NCBI GenBank assembly: GCA_900545175.1
Contig: UQYF01000022.1
Coordinates: forward strand, 1-45,632
Source: an uncultured Eubacteriales bacterium
Lineage (GTDB): Bacteria; Bacillota; Clostridia; Lachnospirales; Lachnospiraceae
Direction of reading: 5' to 3'
Length of the DNA: 45,632 bases
The notes beneath the pieces are model-generated. The model searched no databases, was not told where the DNA came from, and worked only from the letters and a program-made list of their open reading frames with translations. The translations under genes and the position numbers were made by a program. How positions within the stretch are numbered: the stretch's first letter is position 1; each line of letters opens with the position of its first letter. This document shows, one piece after another, positions 7,198-15,933 of this stretch.

Positions 7198-8823
7198 TTA
7201 CCCTCTTTTCAATCTTCTTCTCTGCAACTTTTTCCAAATAGTTCTTGCATCTTGACACAACTCTTCTTCAATTCCAATACTATTAACTAATATTTCCCTA
7301 TCAACAATATCCAAGGCATTTTCTATCGGTTCATCATATCTTACAATCTGATCAACTTTTCTAAGCATCTGCCTCACAATTTCAATAGGTATATCATCCA
7401 GTATAGGCACTAATATATTTCCCACTTCTCCAGGAAGTATTTCTAGTACACCTCCGCCATAACTTCTGCCACACAATTCCGTGAAAGCAAAAGATATACT
7501 ATTATAATAAGACAATAAAATTCTTTCCGGCTCAACTCCATCATTAAATTTGATTCTATGCATTGTATCCGTTGATACAGCATTGCAACAATTCAACACA
7601 AACTTAGGATAAAGATTATTCCTTCTTAGAAAAAACGCATCTGGCACCCATATAGATGGAATTCTATACCATCTATCTCGAATAGAACATTTATACCCTT
7701 TATTTTCCCCATTTACTTCTCCTGAATGAATATATTCCTTGTGTTTATCTGGGTACCTCTCATATTCAACTTCTGGAAAATCAATCAAGTATGCAGCCTT
7801 ACCGGCATCAACATTTTCTTTCCAATCCTCTTCATTAAAATAAACACTATGTGCATGTGCACTTCTACCTATTAATGGACGAACAACATTCTCTAATTCA
7901 TATTGTTTAACTGTTTTATCATTAACGGAAAAATACTTATTGTTCCCAGTTGTTATCCCGATATTTATCAATGCTGTATCTGATAACATCTGGAAACGAT
8001 TGTCTTTGCGAATCTTTGCTATCAACTCATTTTCTTCGTTATTTGTAAAATATTTTGTCCACTTCTCATGTACATGCTGTAATTTCTGAAATCCATTTGT
8101 ATCAATATCAAAATAATTTAAATCATCTAAATTATTTAATTCTATAATCCTAATGCCTTTCTCTTCTGCCCCTTTTTCCCCAACAAAAACAACTATTTCC
8201 TGCTCTATGTCTGGAAATACTAATTCTTCAAAAGTTATAAGTGTAATCTTTGACAAATTATTTGCCAAAAACAATCTTAAATCCTCTGCATATGCAACCT
8301 GCAAAATTTCTGCCGGAAGTACAAATGCTATTTTTCCATTATCCGAAAGAAGATTTACACAAGCCACCATAAATCCAACCCAAGCATTTACAAGCTTATT
8401 AGATTTCATTCCCTGCGATACCAAAATTTTTGACATAAGTATTCTTTGGTTTTCTTCAAGATACTGATATCTTATATATGGTGGATTTCCTAAAATTAAA
8501 TCAAATTTCTTTTCATATGTTTTTTCATAATAATCAAAGAAATCTTGATTGGTTATCTTTATCTTTTTTGATTTGGTAAATCTATGTTTTAACTTTTCTA
8601 CCTCATCTTGTTCAATCTCAATTGCTGTAATATCATTAAGCTGATCTAGCATTTTCATATCATCAAGGGCATCTATAAACACACCATCTCCACAACTAGG
8701 TTCTAATACTGTTTTTATTGATTCATCACCTGAAAACAACTTCACCATCATCTCCGCCAGCGGTAATGGTGTATAATATGCACCTCTTAATTTCTGAGCA
8801 GAACTGTTTTCTTTTAGTTTCAT
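7198..8823 (-). CDS. N6-adenine DNA methyltransferase, Eco57I/TaqI-like
   Basis: Class I SAM-dependent methylase. The start KLRGAYYTPLPLAEMMV is characteristic. SAM motif I VLEPSCGDGVF is at 39-49 and catalytic motif IV NPPY at 113-116 (adenine-N6 specificity). The C-terminal half, with WVPDAFFLRRNN and STDTMHRI, resembles TaqI-like target-recognition regions. There is no nuclease domain. At 541 residues it is a free-standing modification enzyme. It begins 9 bp after the type IIG gene, with AAGGTG upstream. It could methylate the opposite strand of an asymmetric site recognised by the type IIG enzyme, or serve an independent specificity. Confidence 0.88.
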   Translation of the reverse strand: MKLKENSSAQKLRGAYYTPLPLAEMMVKLFSGDESIKTVLEPSCGDGVFIDALDDMKMLDQLNDITAIEIEQDEVEKLKHRFTKSKKIKITNQDFFDYYEKTYEKKFDLILGNPPYIRYQYLEENQRILMSKILVSQGMKSNKLVNAWVGFMVACVNLLSDNGKIAFVLPAEILQVAYAEDLRLFLANNLSKITLITFEELVFPDIEQEIVVFVGEKGAEEKGIRIIELNNLDDLNYFDIDTNGFQKLQHVHEKWTKYFTNNEENELIAKIRKDNRFQMLSDTALINIGITTGNNKYFSVNDKTVKQYELENVVRPLIGRSAHAHSVYFNEEDWKENVDAGKAAYLIDFPEVEYERYPDKHKEYIHSGEVNGENKGYKCSIRDRWYRIPSIWVPDAFFLRRNNLYPKFVLNCCNAVSTDTMHRIKFNDGVEPERILLSYYNSISFAFTELCGRSYGGGVLEILPGEVGNILVPILDDIPIEIVRQMLRKVDQIVRYDEPIENALDIVDREILVNSIGIEEELCQDARTIWKKLQRRRLKRG

Positions 8824-8832
8824 CTAATCACC

Positions 8833-11832
8833 TTAAATTTCCTGTCGATATACTTTTCCTATCAAGTCTTGTATCTCGACAATTATTCTGTTCTTTTCTT
8901 TTTCTAACACTTTAACAGACGCCTTATCATGACGTTTTATCATTTGCTCATTTAAAGCATATATTCTTCTTGTCTTTAGTACTACATCATCATATAGCTT
9001 TTTCTGTTTCTCATCCGTAAAATTCAATTTGATAAATGGTAACTTCTTAATCAAAAATGTTCCTCTGGCAGTAAACCCATTTTCAAAATCACTTCCCTGC
9101 ATTTGAAAATATTTTTCTGTATATGGATGTGCTAACCACGCCTGAATATATTCCAAATCGTACTCTTTATCTTCCAATTCACTAATAGCACAATATCCTG
9201 CTGTTCCTCCAGATGCGATTAACATATCATTTTTATCATATGCATACATTGGCTCTTTACTTAATATTCTAACAATCAATTTAGGTTTATTAATAAATGC
9301 TGTTAATGCCTGAGTTCTTCCATATTTATACCATGTCTCTGTTGTTGCATCTGGAACATCTCTGCCAACTCCATTATTTAAACATCTTGGAACTAGTCTG
9401 TCGTAACAATCCAGTAAATATTTCAATGCTCCTGGGTACTTTTTTCGCATAGTGTCCATATCAATTAATTTTCCTTTTGTATCATATGGAAAAATAATTT
9501 TTTTATCAGTCGATAATATAGAATAAGTATTCATCCCCTTTTCACTTACTTTTGTCGGCTTAAAATATGGCTTCAAAATATCCTTTTCTATACTGTAATA
9601 TTCTCCGAATCTTTCAATATTAACACACTTTTCATCTTCTGATTCTATGCAAGAATAATCGAACCAGTATACTTCTTTTTTATCCGAGAATTTTTCAGGT
9701 CTTTCTGCACTTGTCTGAATACCATTAAATATATTAACTACCTTAGAAAGAGGCACCGCCTTGTCCCGAATCTCACTTATAAGCTGCATAAACTTCGTAT
9801 CAGTCGTAAGACTCCATGGATTTTTCGTTAAATCCGTATTTTTGACTTCTACACTTTTTACGTTATATCCTGTCCACAAATCGGTTACAGATTCAACATA
9901 TGAGTATTTTACATTTGAATTAGTTCTTTTTCCAACGGTAACAATTGCACTATAAATTGTCTTGTCCGTAAATAATTGTGCATCTCCAAAATCTACAATT
10001 TCAGATATGTTGCTGCAAATAAGATTTCTCAATTCTTGTCCTGATGCAATTTTATAAAACTTATTCGGAATTATATAACACAACACCCCTGAATCTTTCA
10101 GCAATTCAAATGCCTGCTCTACAAACAAATAATACTTATCAAATTGTTTATATGCTGTTTTGTATTTATTTTTATATATCGAAAATTCGGCTTCCCCTGA
10201 CAATACATTCATATCTTCAGTCTTTATATAAGGTGGATTTCCAAAAATTACATCAAATTTTCTACCACTATTAATACTGTTCCAATCAAATGGCGACATT
10301 TTTACCAATTCATCAACTGATAATTCAATATTTCCAACATCTTTATCAGATATAAGAGAATTTCCTGATAGAATATTCTCGTCAAGATTTGGCAAAATAG
10401 GTTCTACCTCTTTAACCGATGGTTCTGTCTCATCCTCCAATAACTTAAGTAACAAAGAAAAGCTACTGACTTCTACTGCATGAATATCAATATCAACACC
10501 ATAAATACAATTCACTAAAATTTCGCGCTTATCAACAAGTGGCAGTTTTTTCTTACCATTTTCCATTTCAAGAAGATAATTCGGATTATTTTCCAAATAC
10601 CACTTTTCACAGTAATCGACAATGAACTGATATGCCTCTTCTAAAAAAATACCTGAGCCACATGCAATATCTGCTATCCTTAGGTCAGCAATATCTTTTG
10701 GGTTCTTTCCTTTACATATTGGTTCTAATGTATTTTTCACCATATATTTAACAATTTCAACCGGAGTACTAACAACAGCTCTATTTTTATATTCGTTTTT
10801 CTTAGCTAATAAAACCTCTCCGTCAGATATTGTTAAACTTTCAGCCAAAAATGATTCATATATCTTCCCTAAAACACTTGGCTCTATTATATTAAATAAG
10901 TATGGTGTCTTAGGATAATATAACATTTCAATCATATCAAATATAACATCTGCGCTTAAATCAAATATAGGATTTTCGCCCTTAAAAAGACCTGAATTAT
11001 ACTTTTTATCAGCCTCCCTGAAAGTTTCTGTTAATATCCTCTGTAGTTCTGTTTTATCATTGGTCATCTCATATAATTTCTTGTATAATGGAAGCTTTCT
11101 ATCTTCACATATACGTAAAAAAATAATCTGATTGATAAATTCCTGAACTACATCGTTTAATACACGTTCATCATTATATTTAGCACTATTAGAGTACAAA
11201 TATCTTCCTATCTCTAATCGCCACGAATTAATCTGTTCTAAAAAGATATCATCAATTTGTGTATGGTATTTATCACTCTTCTGAAAATTCTCGTCTACAA
11301 AATTATCATATGCTCCACTATAAACACATTCCTTGGAAATAAGTGCATTGATTTCATCAAATTTCTTTGCATATTCTTCAAAATAATATTTTCTATACAA
11401 AGCTGTTCGCGCATTGTCCCCAGCTTCTGGTTTTATTGTTGTATCATATATCAGCATATCTTCAAAATTGGTCAGTATTACCATAGCATGATTTGCATTC
11501 CAACCATATTTTCTTGCCTGAATAGCTGGCTCTGTTTCTACAACTATATCCACACTCGGTTTTTTTGCCTCCACAAACAACTTGGAAACCCCATTCAATG
11601 TCAATGTATAATCTGGTCTTTCAACGCTATTAGAAAATCGTTCCACAACCACTTCTTTATACTGTGGTAATTTTCCCTGTGCATTCTGTACATCCCACCC
11701 AAAACACTCTAACAATGGATTTATATATTCATCTCTACATTCTGTTTCATTATAGGCATTTTGGGTATTATGATAGTATTTCATATTTTCACGGTATTTT
11801 TTTATCAAATCCTTCAATCTATCTAAGTCCAT
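8833..11832 (-). CDS. Type IIG restriction-modification fusion enzyme (Eco57I-like)
   Basis: A single 999-residue chain carries nuclease, methylase and specificity regions. The N-terminus has a PD-(D/E)xK core: RPDYTLTL with P73-D74, then FVEAKK with E88 and K90. The methylase core has motif I ADIACGSGIFLEEAY (from 387) and motif IV NPPYIK at 532-537. The C-terminal ~350 residues resemble Eco57I/TaqI-like recognition domains. All catalytic motifs appear intact. It is first in the operon, with an AGGGGG ribosome site. Base composition is clearly more AT-rich than flanking genes, suggesting horizontal acquisition. Confidence 0.9.
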   Translation of the reverse strand: MDLDRLKDLIKKYRENMKYYHNTQNAYNETECRDEYINPLLECFGWDVQNAQGKLPQYKEVVVERFSNSVERPDYTLTLNGVSKLFVEAKKPSVDIVVETEPAIQARKYGWNANHAMVILTNFEDMLIYDTTIKPEAGDNARTALYRKYYFEEYAKKFDEINALISKECVYSGAYDNFVDENFQKSDKYHTQIDDIFLEQINSWRLEIGRYLYSNSAKYNDERVLNDVVQEFINQIIFLRICEDRKLPLYKKLYEMTNDKTELQRILTETFREADKKYNSGLFKGENPIFDLSADVIFDMIEMLYYPKTPYLFNIIEPSVLGKIYESFLAESLTISDGEVLLAKKNEYKNRAVVSTPVEIVKYMVKNTLEPICKGKNPKDIADLRIADIACGSGIFLEEAYQFIVDYCEKWYLENNPNYLLEMENGKKKLPLVDKREILVNCIYGVDIDIHAVEVSSFSLLLKLLEDETEPSVKEVEPILPNLDENILSGNSLISDKDVGNIELSVDELVKMSPFDWNSINSGRKFDVIFGNPPYIKTEDMNVLSGEAEFSIYKNKYKTAYKQFDKYYLFVEQAFELLKDSGVLCYIIPNKFYKIASGQELRNLICSNISEIVDFGDAQLFTDKTIYSAIVTVGKRTNSNVKYSYVESVTDLWTGYNVKSVEVKNTDLTKNPWSLTTDTKFMQLISEIRDKAVPLSKVVNIFNGIQTSAERPEKFSDKKEVYWFDYSCIESEDEKCVNIERFGEYYSIEKDILKPYFKPTKVSEKGMNTYSILSTDKKIIFPYDTKGKLIDMDTMRKKYPGALKYLLDCYDRLVPRCLNNGVGRDVPDATTETWYKYGRTQALTAFINKPKLIVRILSKEPMYAYDKNDMLIASGGTAGYCAISELEDKEYDLEYIQAWLAHPYTEKYFQMQGSDFENGFTARGTFLIKKLPFIKLNFTDEKQKKLYDDVVLKTRRIYALNEQMIKRHDKASVKVLEKEKNRIIVEIQDLIGKVYRQEI

Positions 11833-11911
11833 CTTATCCCCCTATTTTCTAACTCGAATCGACAATCATCCAGTTTCTCTATTGTTTTTGTTATACACTC
11901 TGCCGTGTCCG

Positions 11912-12004
11912 TTAAAACGTACTTGTCACGTGTTTTTGTTCAACAAATCCCTTCTTTTGAAGCACCCCAAGCATGCTGTTAACTTTCGTCTTACTATTAC
12001 TCAG
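11912..12004 (-). pseudogene. Fragment of a winged-helix protein upstream of the RM operon
   Basis: An open stretch of 30 codons ending at TAA (11912-11914) reads SNSKTKVNSMLGVLQKKGFVEQ, which looks like the recognition helix and wing of a winged helix-turn-helix protein. It has no start of its own and begins at the stop codon of the PEGA gene, so its 5' part is missing. It may mark the island junction. The reading is short and the call tentative. Confidence 0.35.
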
Positions 12005-13404
12005 TTATCACTCTTAGGCGTGAAATCATATCTGACATCGTCTGCGCCCTCAACAAGGTTGACAGCGTAGCTCTTTATGGTTGTACCACTTATCACAATG
12101 AAGGTATGCGAGCCTGTCACCATTGCAAAGTCAAGCGGTGCCACACCAAGGTATGTGTCGTCAAAATATATGGTAGCTCCTGCCGGGCCGTCAATGTATA
12201 CACGGTTCTTGGTGCTTACTATTGTAGTGGTTTCTGTCTCATACTGTGATGTCACGCCGTTAGATGAAGCAGTTGTAGTCTGCTGTGCAGTGCTGCTCTG
12301 CGTCGTATTCTGAGCAGCACTTGTGCTCTGTGCGGCAGTAGTTGTCTCTTCTTCCTTCTTCATCCTTATATTGACTTTCTGGTAGTCGGCCTTTACTTCA
12401 ATCTTATCCTGATAATTCTCATATCCGTCTGCACTCACACGGACTGTATAGGTTCCTACCGGAAGCGTCAGCATTCCGTCAGTGTAGTCTGTCTCCTTGC
12501 CATTTAAGTATAATATCGCTCCATCCACATCGATATCGAACAGTACATTTCCATTCTCAACCGTATCTGCAACGAATTCAGAGAAATCAACCGTAGTCAC
12601 CTGATTGCGGTTGACTGTCACAGTCTTAGCACCATAATACTGGTCTTTTGATACAGCTACTTTATAGCTTCCTTCCGTGACAGTAATCATCATATTTTTC
12701 TCTATATTCTTAATGTTCTCACTTCCGATATTGACATATCCGCCTATGAACAAATCCACTCCGGTAAGGCTTATGTAACCATGCCCTCTTGTCACTACAA
12801 CGGACACTACTTTGCCATCCTTTTCATAGAGATTAAATACATCCTTAGAGGACAGCTGCTCCGGTGTTATAAGCTCATTGTCCGACACTACAACAACATT
12901 CCTCGCATATTCATAATTTTTCCCATACAATGACAGCATTCTGTAGGATGTGTTGACTGACACATCCGACACTGCCATATGGCATCTCACTTCATCGGAT
13001 AAATGAATCTCGGTAACGGTATTGCTTATGCTGTCATATGTTACATTTATAACATCACCTGCATAGAGCTGTGCAAGCGTCATAGCATTTCCATATTCTG
13101 TATAGATAAGCGCCGGCTTCTCAATATAGAAGGTACGGTCAACGCCCTCGTCATATGCCCTTATTGACAGTCTGTTCGTATCTGCACTCACATAAGTGAT
13201 TACTGCAAGCTCTGTATGCAGGTCGGTCGCAGTTGTCGGTGCATTGATTATGGGAGCTGTAGGCTTCTGTCCTGTGGCAGCTTTTGTTGCAGTAGATGCA
13301 GCCGCATCCTTTTCAGCCTTCTCCGATGCAAACAAAAACGCACACAGCACAATTCCTGCAACTATAAGTATCCCCAAAAAAAAGTTCTGCAGCTTGTTAT
13401 TCAT
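12001..13404 (-). CDS. Membrane-anchored PEGA-domain protein
   Basis: An N-terminal membrane anchor (about residues 8-27) is followed by an extracytoplasmic region. Residues ~65-200 are a beta-rich domain of unknown type. PEGA-like repeats follow: one near 230-290 (GSYKVAVSKDQYYGAKTV), one near 295-350 (GAILYLNGKETDYTDGMLTLPVGTYTVRVSADGY shape), and a third at the C-terminus (GATIYFDDTYLGVAPLDFAMVTG). A Thr/Ser/Gln-rich linker of ~45 residues precedes the third. PEGA domains are usually surface or wall associated; no enzyme motif is seen. ATG at 13404 is preceded by AAAGGA at 7 nt; an in-frame TTG at 13407 is less likely. Confidence 0.82.
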   Translation of the reverse strand: MNNKLQNFFLGILIVAGIVLCAFLFASEKAEKDAAASTATKAATGQKPTAPIINAPTTATDLHTELAVITYVSADTNRLSIRAYDEGVDRTFYIEKPALIYTEYGNAMTLAQLYAGDVINVTYDSISNTVTEIHLSDEVRCHMAVSDVSVNTSYRMLSLYGKNYEYARNVVVVSDNELITPEQLSSKDVFNLYEKDGKVVSVVVTRGHGYISLTGVDLFIGGYVNIGSENIKNIEKNMMITVTEGSYKVAVSKDQYYGAKTVTVNRNQVTTVDFSEFVADTVENGNVLFDIDVDGAILYLNGKETDYTDGMLTLPVGTYTVRVSADGYENYQDKIEVKADYQKVNIRMKKEEETTTAAQSTSAAQNTTQSSTAQQTTTASSNGVTSQYETETTTIVSTKNRVYIDGPAGATIYFDDTYLGVAPLDFAMVTGSHTFIVISGTTIKSYAVNLVEGADDVRYDFTPKSDN

Positions 13405-13425
13405 CAAATGTTCCTTTCCATACCG

Positions 13426-14469
13426 TCAAGAGCCGCACAGCGTCCTCACAAATTCCCTTCTCATGCGGTTCTGATTGACAACAGTTTTTAATTTATCCAT
13501 ATTCCTGTTCGGTATCCATGCCTTATTGGCATTAAAATAATAGTTAAGAATCTTCCAAAATTTCTCCGGGTAGGCGAACATCGCCCCTAGTATATTAATA
13601 TCCTGTGCTGAGAGCGTATTGACCTTGTCATATTCTCTGAGCATTAAGTATCCCATCTTTATATCCCAGTCATATTTTTCCATAAGCTTGCGCATGAAAT
13701 TATATAAATCTACAATATATAAGTCATTTCTCATCTGTGAGAACCCTGTGATAAGATATCTGTCACCATCAGTATATATATTATGGTAGTTAAAATCGCC
13801 ATGACATAATTTTTTATCACTTACTGCCTGGTTAAATCTAAGCTCATAATCCGAATTCTCAAGCCTTGTAAGTGCATCAAGCCCCTCTTCAAGATATGCG
13901 TTGCATTCCCTGAAAGCCAGCAGCTCAAAATCTGTCCTGGTTTTCCTTCCGGACAGATAATTTCTTATCTTTTTAAGTTCTTTATTATGTTTATCATACT
14001 CTTTTATATAGCTTCTTGCAATCTGAAATTCCTCCCCGGTAAGCCCAAGCATAGGTACTTCTATCTTCTCATCAAGCACTTTATGAAGCATTGCAAGAGC
14101 CTTTAATGAAGTGCATATATCTTCAAGTCTTTTCTCATTGCATTCCTGAAACGCACAGAAGCTGTATACAGTATATGTATCGGAATCCTCATTTTCATAA
14201 AAATATGTATTATCCTCACCTTTAATATAACAGGATACGTTTATACCGTTATCGTACAGCTCATCACATACTCTTGCCCTTGCCTCAAGCTTCTGCCTGT
14301 TTCCGCTATACATATCTACTATCACTATACCCTTATTGGTATTATATATAAAGCCACCTCTTACACGTCCCATATATGTCCCACTAAGCCCAAAGTGGTA
14401 CAACGCCTCATCAACTTTTTCATATACTGTATGTCTTTTTGCCTGCCTGGCATTGATTCCATTTTCCAC
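13426..14469 (-). CDS. CotS-family spore-coat kinase-like protein
   Basis: Kinase-fold protein of 347 residues related to CotS/YutH and aminoglycoside phosphotransferases. The catalytic loop CHGDFNYHNI is present, but the segment that normally supplies the metal-binding Asp (IDF) reads LITGFSQMRND, so activity is doubtful. The following VDLYNFMRK is the usual CotS helix. The start is GTG, placed by a GGGGG ribosome site that lies inside a hairpin followed by six T, matching the sipL leader. It is 103 bp after the DUF4956 gene. The family is linked to spore coat in Bacillus; here the role is inferred. Confidence 0.8.
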   Translation of the reverse strand: MENGINARQAKRHTVYEKVDEALYHFGLSGTYMGRVRGGFIYNTNKGIVIVDMYSGNRQKLEARARVCDELYDNGINVSCYIKGEDNTYFYENEDSDTYTVYSFCAFQECNEKRLEDICTSLKALAMLHKVLDEKIEVPMLGLTGEEFQIARSYIKEYDKHNKELKKIRNYLSGRKTRTDFELLAFRECNAYLEEGLDALTRLENSDYELRFNQAVSDKKLCHGDFNYHNIYTDGDRYLITGFSQMRNDLYIVDLYNFMRKLMEKYDWDIKMGYLMLREYDKVNTLSAQDINILGAMFAYPEKFWKILNYYFNANKAWIPNRNMDKLKTVVNQNRMRREFVRTLCGS

Positions 14470-14526
14470 AAAAAATCCCCCTCACATCATCTTAGCCCAA
14501 GGGCTATCTAATAATATGAGGGGAAT
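14470..14526 (-). promoter_or_regulatory. Hairpin leader/terminator overlapping the CotS-like gene start
   Basis: On the minus strand ATTCCCCTCA (14526-14517) pairs with TGAGGGGGAT (14484-14475). Pairing continues inward with TATTATT/GATGATG and ends in the small hairpin TAGCCC-TT-GGGCTA. The 3' arm contains the GGGGG ribosome site, then come six T and the GTG codon. It probably terminates the upstream CotH-to-DUF4956 operon and also masks this gene's start. Confidence 0.7.
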
Positions 14527-14572
14527 ATATTATTTATGAATGGTTACATTGATATGTGTCCGTCAGGAATAT

Positions 14573-15241
14573 TTAAAGCACCGCATCTCCCTCATGAGCA
14601 ACTATGGATGCAGCAAGCACATTGTCAAGTCCGATGAGCTCCTCAATCAACTTATTCTCATCCTTTGACCATACTTCGATAGTCATATCAAGTGAGTCCT
14701 TGGTCACGTTTCTTGCCTGCACCTTCATAAGACTGCTGTTCTTTTTTACGGTGTCAGTAATCATGGCTTCACTCTTGTAATCATCCGCATTTACGACAAG
14801 AATACCTGCTGTCTTAGATGCCGGAACATATGCAGATATGAGCATGATTACCGTTATCACAACAGAGGAAATAACCGCAATAAGTGCAAAACCTGCTCCG
14901 CACATTATTCCGGCACCGATTGACCAGAATAGGAATACAAGGTCAAGCGGGTCCTTAACTGCCGTCCTGAATCTGATAATGGAGAGTGCTCCGACCATAC
15001 CGAGCGAGACAACGATATTAGACTGGATTGTCAGTATAATTGCCGCTGTTATCACAGACAATGCGATAAGCGACAATGTAAAATTCCTGTTTATGAATGC
15101 CCTTCTGTTAACATATTTGTATACCGCATATATATATGCCGCAACTGCCACCGCACACACCATGCACATAAAAACATCATATGTACTTATCTGCCTTGAT
15201 GCATATCCTTCAAAAAAAGCTTTCCTTAATATCTCACTCAT
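14573..15241 (-). CDS. DUF4956 family membrane protein
   Basis: Four predicted membrane helices within residues ~22-140 include the DUF4956 signature SLGMVGALSIIRFRTAVKDP followed by LVFLFWSIGAGI. The last ~80 residues are a soluble alpha/beta domain. Function is unknown. It overlaps the VTC-domain gene by 4 bp (ATGA). DUF4956 proteins commonly neighbour VTC polyphosphate-polymerase domains, so it may be the membrane partner of that enzyme, for example for export or recruitment; this is inference from context. Confidence 0.88.
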   Translation of the reverse strand: MSEILRKAFFEGYASRQISTYDVFMCMVCAVAVAAYIYAVYKYVNRRAFINRNFTLSLIALSVITAAIILTIQSNIVVSLGMVGALSIIRFRTAVKDPLDLVFLFWSIGAGIMCGAGFALIAVISSVVITVIMLISAYVPASKTAGILVVNADDYKSEAMITDTVKKNSSLMKVQARNVTKDSLDMTIEVWSKDENKLIEELIGLDNVLAASIVAHEGDAVL

Positions 15242-15933
15242 GCCGTACCTCCATTATTGTTATATTTTCTGCACACATAGTATTTTGAAAAGCTTGTCCT
15301 TCTTATCTTGTCATCCGTGATAAGCTTTCTTATAAAGTCAGGCAGAATATCATCCCATTTTATCTCCAGTATAAGTTCACATGCCATCACAGGTCTTTTG
15401 GGAAATGTCTTTTCCAAGAACATATTGACATTGGCCGATGCCGATATATTCATGTCAAAGGTTATCCTGACATTTCCTGTCGCAAAGACATACGCCTCTC
15501 TGTCATATGACACGATAACTTTCGGTTTTAACTCCCTAAGCCGCATCTGCGTGAGAAGCTTTTTCTTCATATCCGGCATATCTGCCGTCACAGACGGAAC
15601 CATGCCTCTCATAAGACTTTTACATTCCTCGTTGGTGAGTATGCATGACTCTTTCTTGGTCATTCCCATTCTCTTGATTTTCTTTTCAAGGACAATTCTC
15701 GATGTATCGCCGTTATAGTATCTTATTCTATACTTTTCTCTAGGTTCAACACCGCCTTCATTCTCATAATAACAGCTATTATCATAATCATCAAAGTAAA
15801 GACTTCTTATATGATACCTGCTGTCACCATCCGAATGCGCATCAGCTTTAAGGGCGGATGCAAGCCTTGCGCTCAGAAGCTTCATCCTGTATCCATCTAT
15901 AATATACTTATTTTCATGGCGGTATCCTTCCAT
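15238..15933 (-). CDS. VTC-domain (polyphosphate polymerase-like) protein
   Basis: A 231-residue protein consisting of essentially one VTC domain, the tunnel fold that in yeast Vtc4 makes polyphosphate from ATP. Recognisable elements are RHENKYIID at the start, IRSLYFDDYDNSCYYEN, EKYRIRYYNGD, LEKKIKRMGMTKKES and the late VSYDREAY strand. The many basic residues are those expected to line the tunnel. No SPX or membrane segment is present. It starts directly after the stop of the Cthe_2159-like gene and overlaps DUF4956 by 4 bp. Whether the product is polyphosphate or another polymer is not shown by sequence. Confidence 0.85.
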   Translation of the reverse strand: MEGYRHENKYIIDGYRMKLLSARLASALKADAHSDGDSRYHIRSLYFDDYDNSCYYENEGGVEPREKYRIRYYNGDTSRIVLEKKIKRMGMTKKESCILTNEECKSLMRGMVPSVTADMPDMKKKLLTQMRLRELKPKVIVSYDREAYVFATGNVRITFDMNISASANVNMFLEKTFPKRPVMACELILEIKWDDILPDFIRKLITDDKIRRTSFSKYYVCRKYNNNGGTA

